A DNA stretch of 5,197 nucleotides from Legionellales bacterium UBA5158 (GTDB taxonomy: Bacteria > Pseudomonadota > Gammaproteobacteria > DSM-16500), in assembly GCA_002413665.1 (NCBI GenBank), contig DHXK01000090.1:4870-10066 (forward strand), given 5' to 3'. The translations under genes were made by a program, and so were the position numbers. Of this stretch, positions 1 through 5,197 are shown in pieces. The stretch's first letter is position 1. Every line of letters begins with the position of its first letter. The notes under the pieces are model-generated. The model saw nothing but the letters and a program-made list of their open reading frames with translations, was not told the origin of the DNA and did not search any database.

Positions 1-164
1 GTATACAACTTGCCTAAATCGGATTTATAATTGATATGCAATTTTGCAGATCGTTTTTTATATTCATCTGGAACGACAATTTTTAATTTTATAGTTTGAT
101 CGACCAAGGTTGCTTCCGCGCTGCAATTAATTTCTTTAGACATAGGTTCTGCAGATGCAATAGG
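1..164 (-). other. Start of a possible third beta-rich domain, cut by the window edge
   Basis: Residues 1678-1731. After the P-I-A-S-A-E-P linker come EINCSAEATLVDQ, TIKLKIVVPDEY and SAKLHINYKSDLG, which read as alternating beta strands. The segment is too short to assign, and the frame continues past position 3 without a stop. Confidence 0.35.
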
Positions 165-3100
165 AGAAATCACAGATAAGAGTGGGCTTTCTGCTAAGTA
201 AGTTCTATTCTTTAATACAGGTTTTACTGTGTAATGCCCAGTTCTACGATTACTTAATGATAATGTGTTTTGATGTGGAGGTGCTTGTAACGGTATACGC
301 GCCACAGAACGACCTTCTTGAAATAATTCTACCGCTTCAACATCAGTTAAATTTCCATTTAAAATCAAATTATCATTATCAGCTATAGTACAAACTACAT
401 TGTGAGATGCATCAGTCAAAGAAGTGATGCATTGTATTGTTCCTATGGATTTAGAAACAGTTGCTTTATTTGTTTTGTCAGTAATATAGTAATAATCTAT
501 TTCAAAATCATAGATATCAGTTTGTAAATCCGAGATATCAATAGTGAAATAGTTTGTATCAGGTGTGTTAACAATAGGGAAGACTCGTGATTCTTTATTC
601 CCTTTTACAGTTAACTTGATCGAGTCAGTTACAAAGGTTGCATCCGTTTGTTTTAACCAAGACAAGTAAACTTTTTTAGTTTCACCTACTGTTTTTTCTA
701 TCACGCTCATTTGCACAGGTATATTTTGCGATATCTTTTTCTGTACGAGAGGCGGTGTGATTTTATTAAGCATTCGACCTAAGTTGTCACGTTTAGAGAG
801 TGTGAATTCCAATTCTTTAAAGCCAACTTGATCTGTAATTAATGTTGGTACTTGTTCTTCAGTTATGTTTTTTAGATCTGGTGCAGATTGGTCAGCAGAT
901 GTAATTACTTTCAATATTTCATGACCCGCTAAATCTTTAAGTATGACAGTGTTTACACCTTGCTCGCTGTTTGTGCTCCAGAGATCACCATTTTTGCTGT
1001 ACTTATTAAAGATGGGCCATTCATTGGTGCCGTGGTCTTCTGCGGTTTGCTCTCCAAAAGAATTTAATCTTTTTATGATATTATCTTCTGTTACACTGTT
1101 GCGACGAATTTCTTTGCTAGTATCTTTTCCTTGTAAATTATAGGTAGTTCTATCTTCATCAATATTTACCTGGTTAAACTGGCCATCTGCAGAAAATGAC
1201 GTTAATTTATGCCACTTGCGAGCTATTTGTTTGGTCGCAGTGTAGGACAACGCGCGTAAATTACCTATAGCATCTTGTTTGTAAATCGCTAAGCCTAATT
1301 TATTATGATATTCTAACTCGACTTGATCATCTGCATGTGGAGTTGCTTTAGGTAATACAGCAGGATTTATTATTTCATCTGTTACACCCAAATAAAAACG
1401 TTGTGTTTTAACTTTTTTGCCATGTTCATCATAGCCATAATAAGTCAATGGTCTGAGCTTAATGGGCTGCATATTGTCATCTAACGAATCAAAGCAAATG
1501 CCAACTTCTGCTATAGTATTACCATTGCTGTCATAATATTTGTATGTTTTGCTGACACCATCTTCATATATCACACTTTCTTCTTGGCCTAATTTAGTAT
1601 AGGTATATGATTTTTCGAGATTTGCTTCATAATCTTCAATGCTGCGGTTTTCACCTACACCGACTAAGCGTTGTCGTGTTACATGCAATTGAGTTTCAGT
1701 TTTCTTTTGCCCACGTAGATTATACTCGGTTTTTGCCTGACGATTTTTTTTGTTAGTATTATCTACTAACCTAGATAATTGCTTGAAGGTTAAATCTTGA
1801 CTAGGATTTTTTGAAAGATAATCTGCATATTCAGTATGTAAAGTCACTTTGTTAAAAGCATCATATTCAGAAATGCTGACAGTATTCACTGGATTACATT
1901 CTGCAACTGACATGCCATTTTTATTATACCAAAAATAGTAGTCAGCCCATTTGTTCTCAGAAATTTTCTGTGAGGAACGAATTTTTTCACCAAAAGCGTT
2001 GTATTCAAATTCTTGAGTCGGTATACCTTGTTTTATATCAGGACTATTTTTTTCATTTATTTCAGCATAATTAATTTCATCTAACTCTATTTTTTTTATT
2101 TTACCTTTTCTATCCCGAACTGTAGCTACGTGTCTATCCTCGGTTGCAGCGACAATCCAATTTTTAATTGTGTCTAGTGTTATACCGTTTTCTTTGTAAA
2201 GATCAGCACTTAATGTTAGAGGTATTGAATAGGTTGTTTCAAATTCAACTTCATTAAAAGCACTATAATTTCTATGTATGCAGAGATAAGAAGTAGTTAA
2301 TGCACTTGTGTTTTCAATAGGCTCTAACTCATAAGCAATATTGCCTAATGTGTCACGCACATAGAATTTCCAGGCTCCATTTTCTATTTGTTCAGCAACT
2401 AATTTATTATTGGAATTATAAACCTTAGTTGTGTTTATGGCCGTATTGACTTCTGGTCTTGTAATTAAAGATGAGGCTGCATTGGGATCGTCTATCGCTA
2501 TAAGACCAAAGTCAGAGCCAGTAGGATTGTTGATTAAATCAAATTTATTGATGAGGGTTCGTGCTTTGTCTGTATTATATGCTAGAGAAATGGATTCAAT
2601 ATTCCCTAGTTTGTTGACTTCATATTTAGATTTAATTTCCATTTGACTTTCAGTGGGAACTAATTTTCCGTCTTTATACTCAACTGAGGTCACAGTTCTG
2701 CTAGGATTAATTTTTTCATACGCACGATTAGCTCGGTCATATTCTCTTTTCCAGACATTATTGTTTTTGTCTGTGCGGGAAATTTCATTTCCTAGTGCAT
2801 CATATTCGTAGGTTTCAAAATTATTTAATTCATCAGTAATCTTTTTGATTCTATCAACTGCATCATACTCTATACTCGTGACACGATCTTTAGTGCGATC
2901 AATAACAAGACTGCTAACTTTATTTTTTATCTCAGCATAACTTAGATTAGTTGTATCTATCTTGTCAGCGAATTTGCATTCTTGTTCAACTTTCAAGGTG
3001 TTAGTGTAATCTAAACGAGTCACACCGCCTTCTGCATCAATTGTGAATATGGGTTTATTTAATGCATTATAAATATAATGTACAGTTCTATCTTGTTCTA

Positions 3101-5197
3101 CATTTGCAGTGATGAGTTTATTAAAATCTACGTCGTTAAATTTTTCAACTTTGTCAACGCTGTTTAAAGCATTGGAATACTGAATATGTGAGATGACATT
3201 ATTGTTGTTGTCATAGATTTTCTCTGTGACATAGCCTTCACCATCAACTATAAATCGCTCACGATTTAATGAATCATAAATATATCGTACAGATCGGTCT
3301 AATTCAGGCGCAGCATTTCTTTGAACTTCCAAAGCGATCTCGTCAGTTTTTTTATTATCCATATTAGAATAATCAATAAACTTAGAGTAGGTAGTCACTT
3401 TGGCTTTTTTGGTAGAATTGTTGTAAGTGTATTCAGTAACTTTGCCGGTGTATGAGTTATCATCGTTGAGCAATTTATCAATAATAAAACGTTCACGTCC
3501 GTTTTTATCGTAATAGGTTAAACGTTCAGTGTCATTAGGGTTGGGGTTTGTTAACGCTATTAAATCTTGAATTGATTTATTTTCAGAAAATCCTTCCAAC
3601 TTAATTTTATTATAATAAATTTTTTCTGAAATGACTTTTCCAGTTTTGTCGTGTTTCCATTCTGATACATTGCCCATAGGGTCTACACTAAAGCGTTTGT
3701 TGCCATTTATATCATAAAACAAGAAAGTTTTATTTTCATTGGCATCTACAGCAGCTACAGTACGACCCACTTTATCATTAACTTTTTGCGTAGCAATGTT
3801 CAGTGCATTTTTGCGTAAGGCATCTATTGGGTCGATAATATTTCCCGTAATTCTGCCAATTGCATCATAGTTATTTTTTTCTTTATATGAATCTGGTTGA
3901 TCTGCTTTTCCTTTTGTGGTTTCTAGCAGATTGCCTAGTCCATCATGATTCAGTTGGGTGGTAGCTTTAAGTCCTTCTGTATCGTGTGTTTTTAAGGTAG
4001 GCAAGTTGCGTTTATCAAATTCCTGAGTCGTTATGGTACCATTTGAGTTTGTGATTTTGTCTGCAGAACCAAAAGCATTGATATTCAAAGTGGTGCTAAG
4101 TTTTTGATTTTCAGTATCTTGAATAATTTCTTTGAGTTGATGAGCAGCATTGTATTTCATTTCGGTTTTAACACCATTACCATCTGCTGCATCTGTACAC
4201 AGCCCTTCAGTGTTAAATGTCTTTTTAGATATGGTTATATCTGATTGCTTAGTTTCTTCAACTTGACCATCAGGCGCATGAGACATAGTTAAGTTAGATT
4301 GTTTAGCGTCAACTATGCTAACAGCTTCACCAAAAACATTTTCAGTGATGACACTTTGTTCTTTTTCGGGAGTAGTTATAGTATGAGTACGTAAAGCAGT
4401 ATTGTATTCATGCTCTGTTGTATTTCTCATTTCATCTGTATGTGATTTCACTCGACCTAAACTATCGTGCTCTGTTTCTGTGAAATCAAGCAATGGGTTA
4501 GTGGTTTTGGATTCACGACCTAATTTGTCATATTCTATAGAGGTTTTTTCATTTTCTGCGTTAATGATAGTGCTGCAGAGGCTATGAGGATTATTATATT
4601 CAAATTGTTCGATTGTCGTTAAATTTCCACTTTTTACTGTTTTTGAAATTGGATTTCCACGAGTATCATATTCATGAGTTATATGCAGGTTAGGTTCTTT
4701 TGTTTCTTTTGGTAAATGCTCTTTATGTTTCTCATGAAAGGCATTATATTCAAATTCGCTGACATATTTTTCAGCATCCGTTCTCTTGATTAGATTGCCA
4801 CGTCTATCATATTCAAATTTTTCTATATTATCTTTATCATCTTTTGTTATTGCATTTAGAGCTGCTGTGAGTACGTCAGTTACAAATCCGCCGTTTAGTG
4901 CTTGTAATTGCTCTGCACTCAAACGAGTGACATATTTGCGAGTGGATTCAATTTCATGAAAACTGTTATATTTGCTTTCGATGACAGCGCCAGTTGGATC
5001 TATGGTGGTGGTTAAGCGTCTTTCATTGTCATAAAAATACTTGGTCACATTACCTAATGTATCTATCATTTGGGTTTTTAGACCGGATTTTTCATAGGTG
5101 TAGCGTGTTGATTTAGTTTCCCAGACTAGCTTTTTAGCTTTTATTTTTTCTTCAGGCGTTAAGCCACTTTTATCTATCTTAGCAAGTTCCAGTGCTC
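1..5197 (-). CDS. Giant RHS/YD-repeat protein, internal fragment open at both ends
   Basis: Reading the minus strand with codons from 5195-5193 down to 5-3 gives 1,731 codons with no stop (roughly 195 kDa at average residue mass). There is no start region or stop, so both termini lie outside. The frame is filled with YD-repeat motifs such as IYDSLNRERFIVDGEGYVTE (residues 639-658) and YEYDALGNEISRTD (797-810), the hallmark of RHS/WapA/teneurin-type proteins. In that family the repeats form a beta-sheet shell or rod that is secreted or surface-exposed and may enclose or display a C-terminal toxin. Residues 1-1482 are YD-rich and 1483-1731 look like beta-sandwich domains. I see no signal peptide, membrane segment, SpvB/TcdB module, catalytic motif or terminal core-cleavage motif. 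Only nine cysteines occur, which suits an exported protein. The family assignment is firm. Role (toxin, adhesin or contact-dependent effector) and transport route are unknown. No symbol is justified. Confidence 0.95.
165..419 (-). other. Probable beta-sandwich domain B, similar in pattern to domain A
   Basis: Residues 1593-1677. Strands VVCTIADNDNLILNG, VEAVELFQEG, RSVARIPLQ, NTLSLSN and GHYTVKPVLKNRTYL follow the same order as domain A. The middle parts line up as V/I-E/K-L-x-x-x-G, then F/I-P-I/L, then a loop, then F/L-T/S-I/L, then Y-x-F/V. This suggests a duplicated domain, though sequence identity is low. Confidence 0.4.
420..719 (-). other. Probable beta-sandwich domain A (Fn3/Ig-like)
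   Basis: Residues 1493-1592, about 100 residues, a typical size for an Fn3 or Ig-like fold. Alternating strands are visible. They are KKVYLSWL with a core Trp (the L-S-W pattern of many Fn3 B strands), TDSIKLTVKG, SRVFPIV, NYFTIDISDL, IYDFEIDYYYI and the closing strand SIGTIQCIT. YD-repeat motifs are absent (IYDFEIDYYY is a plain beta strand). The domain assignment rests on strand pattern alone, so the exact family is open. Confidence 0.5.
750..1202 (-). other. Final YD segment with L-W-S-T-N-S motif before the beta-sandwich region
   Basis: Residues 1332-1482. NSFGEQTAEDHG, KYSKNGDLWSTNSEQGV (W1406) and VILKDLAGHEILKVI form three hairpin-like segments in which the YD tyrosine is mostly lost. 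A probable loop rich in Ser, Asp and Glu follows (residues 1431-1450). FTLSKRDNLGRMLNKITPP (D1470) is the last recognisable YD turn in the window. I recall an L-W-R-T-N-x-G-D-G-V motif at the equivalent place in large RHS/LysM-type proteins. That match is from memory only. Confidence 0.55.
1203..1721 (-). other. C-proximal YD segments resembling the conserved part of large proteobacterial RHS proteins
   Basis: Residues 1159-1331. Hairpins include EYNLRGQKKTETQL, YTYTKLGQEESVIYE, YKYYDSNGNTIAEV and YYGYDEHGKKVKTQRFYLG. An insert follows (INPAVLPKATPHADDQ), then ELEYHNKLGLAIYKQDAIGN and LRALSYTATKQIARKWHKL. From memory, very large RHS proteins of proteobacteria have a similar order. They have a P-L-T-x-F/Y-x-Y-D-x-H-G segment, a variable insert ending in a D-Q or D-R turn, a YD pair with D-A-x-G-N, and an A-K-x-W ending. 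I could not check this by alignment. The conserved order suggests this part is not just expandable repeat but a defined region. Confidence 0.6.
1722..1925 (-). repeat. Composite YD-YD-helix unit (copy 7)
   Basis: Residues 1091-1158. WYNKNGMSVAECNPVNTVSI (N1091) gives the first half. SEYDAFNKVTLHTEYADYLS (D1112, 21 residues on) gives the second YD and the Y-A-x-x-L strand end. An insert of about 30 residues follows (SQDLTFKQLSRLVDN), then KTEYNLRGQKK (N1159) opens the next repeat. The 68-residue spacing equals that of the central array, although this copy lies about 310 residues away from it. Confidence 0.75.
1926..2114 (-). repeat. Short YD segment with N-A-F-G variant
   Basis: Residues 1028-1090. 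DRKGKIKKIELDEINYAEIN is followed by a loop with SPDIKQGIPT. A clear hairpin then starts at EFEYNAFGEKIRSSQ and runs to KWADYYFWYN, the start of the next composite unit. The aromatic cluster WADYYFWYN (residues 1083-1091) is unusually dense for this protein. Confidence 0.65.
2090..2097. repeat. Eight-base T tract (A8 in the coding strand)
   Basis: A run of eight T on the plus strand, encoding Lys-Lys-Ile context in the RHS frame. A second run of eight lies at 1744-1751. The frame is intact across both. Such tracts are common in AT-rich genes but are possible slippage sites. Confidence 0.6.
2115..2354 (-). repeat. Composite YD unit with an extended first half (copy 6)
   Basis: Residues 948-1027. 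It begins YVRDTLGNIAYELEP (D948) and is followed by an extra stretch of about 11 residues, ENTSALTTSYLCIHR. The second half, NYSAFNEVEFETTYSIPL, matches the second hairpin and Y-S-x-x-L strand of the other units. An insert follows (KENGITLDTIKNW), and EDRHVATVRDRKGK leads out, parallel to DRTVHYIYN in the central array. Spacing between the D residues is 80. YD itself has become RD at both ends, so simple YD profile searches may miss this copy. Confidence 0.65.
2355..2612 (-). other. Divergent linker within the YD region
   Basis: Residues 862-947. No clear Y-D-x-x-G motif is visible here. The stretch contains KFDLINNPTGSDFGLIAIDD and an Ala/Ser/Thr/Asn-rich part, then KVYNSNNKLVAEQIENGAWK, which restores a hairpin-like pattern before the next composite unit (FYVRDTLGN). 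It may be a cap, a loop insertion or heavily decayed repeats. I cannot assign a known domain. Confidence 0.5.
2613..2867 (-). repeat. Run of five YD repeats at 21-residue period
   Basis: Residues 777-861. IEYDAVDRIKK, YEYDALGNEIS, REYDRANRAYE and VEYKDGKL are spaced exactly 21 residues apart at the D-equivalent position (778, 799, 820, 841). KYEVNKLGNIES follows 19-20 residues later. This is the most canonical stretch in the window and the clearest single proof of family membership. The fourth copy has Lys for Asp and the fifth has lost the YD pair but keeps the L-G-N turn, so the run decays towards its C-terminal end. Confidence 0.88.
2865..3713 (-). repeat. Tandem array of four composite YD-YD-helix units (68-78 residues each)
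   Basis: The unit starts are FYDINGNKRFSVDPMGNVSE (D495), YYDKNGRERFIIDK (D563), IYDSLNRERFIVDGEGYVTE (D641) and IYNALNKPIFTIDAEGGVTR (N710). The next start is EYDAVDRIKKITDE (D778). Spacings are 68, 78, 69 and 68. Each unit has the pattern Y-D/N-x-x-x-[NR]-x-x-[RI]-[FK]-x-[IV]-D, then a second YD-like hairpin. A strand ending in Y/F-x-x-x-I/L follows (IYYNKI, TYSKFI, QYSNAL, KFADKI). Each then has a Lys/Asp/Asn-rich insert of about 20-30 residues and a lead such as DRSVRYIYD or DRTVHYIYN into the next unit. I infer that the insert is a loop or short helix projecting from the YD shell. Confidence 0.8.
3714..4808 (-). repeat. Irregular block of short (about 21-residue) YD repeats
   Basis: Residues 130-494. 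Successive YD-position residues fall at 130, 151, 177, 201, 223, 244 and 265. IEYDKLGRESK, TEHDSLGRVKS and HEYNTALRTH lie exactly 21 residues apart. Degenerate copies follow in which the Y-D is replaced (TENVFGEAVS, SHAPDGQVEE, KKTFNTEGL, MKYNAAHQL), mostly at 20-24 residue spacing. Better copies then return (LNHDGLGNLLE, NYDAIGRITG, NDKVGRTVAAVD) with spacing stretched to 24-30. This is what old, diverged tandem repeats under selection for a beta-hairpin fold look like. There are no long nucleotide-identical copies, so recent duplication is unlikely. Confidence 0.8.
4809..5102 (-). repeat. First YD segment and composite repeat unit (copy 1)
   Basis: Residues 32-129. TRYTYEKSGLKTQMIDTLGN leads into YFYDNERRLTTTIDPTGAV, a near-canonical pair of YD repeats. 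A second YD-like motif (SKYNSF) and a strand ending in KYVTRL follow. Next comes an insert of about 35 residues, beginning SAEQLQALNG, that looks helical, and then the next YD (FEYDRRGN, D130). The key D residues (56 and 130) are 74 apart, matching the long unit seen further along. Residues 1-30, rich in Lys, Glu and Leu with TPEEKIKAKK, look like the end of an equivalent insert belonging to a unit that starts outside the window. Confidence 0.75.

Noticed and set aside
182..388. Plus-strand frame of 68 codons
   Set aside because: It lies antisense to the continuous minus-strand YD frame, has no family likeness and no ribosome binding context that stands out. It is a shadow.
1..749. A polymorphic toxin tip after the YD repeats
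   Set aside because: No RHS core cleavage motif ends the YD part, the following sequence is beta-sandwich-like with no catalytic residues recognisable, and no stop or immunity gene follows in the window.
943..1143. Plus-strand frame of 66 codons with hydrophobic residues
   Set aside because: Antisense shadow of the WSTN segment. Its Leu/Phe-rich look comes from complementing Lys/Glu codons.
2041..2100. T-rich stretches that could be rho-independent terminators
   Set aside because: No GC-rich stem precedes them and they lie inside the open frame, where they encode Lys and Ile.
2431..2646. Plus-strand frame of 71 codons
   Set aside because: Antisense shadow over the divergent linker and the end of the five-repeat run. 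No domain is recognisable.
2613..2867. CRISPR-like or DNA-level tandem array suggested by the regular 63-base period
   Set aside because: The period is exactly 21 codons in frame and the nucleotide copies are not identical. It is a protein repeat.
4402..4587. Plus-strand frame of 61 codons
   Set aside because: Antisense shadow of the exact 21-residue repeats. Its Ser/Leu-rich composition mirrors the repeats.
1..5197. Insecticidal Tc complex B/C component
   Set aside because: No SpvB, FG-GAP or TcdB-middle region is visible, and the sandwich domains and composite units are not the usual Tc layout. The missing termini mean this cannot be fully excluded.

Overview
The whole window is one unbroken minus-strand reading frame. 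I translated every codon from 5195 down to 3 (1,731 codons) and found no stop. Neither a start region nor a stop is present, so this is an internal slice of a much larger gene. The protein is a giant RHS/YD-repeat protein. These are bacterial surface or secreted proteins whose Y-D/N-x-x-G repeats fold into a long beta-sheet shell or filament, often carrying a toxin or adhesive module at one end. No other gene, RNA, mobile element, promoter or terminator can be supported. The plus-strand frames are shadows.

Layout in protein order (residue 1 is the codon at 5195-5193). Residues 1-130: the end of one helical insert, then a composite YD unit. Residues 130-495: irregular short YD repeats, with a stretch at an exact 21-residue period. 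Residues 495-778: four composite units in tandem, spaced 68, 78, 69 and 68 residues. Residues 778-860: five YD motifs at about 21-residue spacing. Residues 860-948: a divergent stretch. Residues 948-1159: two further composite units around a short YD segment. Residues 1159-1482: YD segments that resemble, from memory, the conserved end of a family of very large proteobacterial RHS proteins, including an L-W-S-T-N-S motif. From residue 1483 YD character stops, and the last 250 residues look like two or three beta-sandwich domains (Fn3/Ig-like). The window ends inside the last of them.

The sequence is AT-rich (two lines counted by hand gave 28% and 35% GC), and the protein is rich in Lys, Asn, Glu and Thr with only nine cysteines. 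This fits a low-GC bacterium. A host-associated gammaproteobacterium or similar symbiont is a possible source, but this is a guess. The most interesting features are the composite YD-YD-helix unit, seen seven times, and the switch from YD shell to tandem beta-sandwich domains. Whether the protein ends in a toxin cannot be judged, because both termini lie outside the window.
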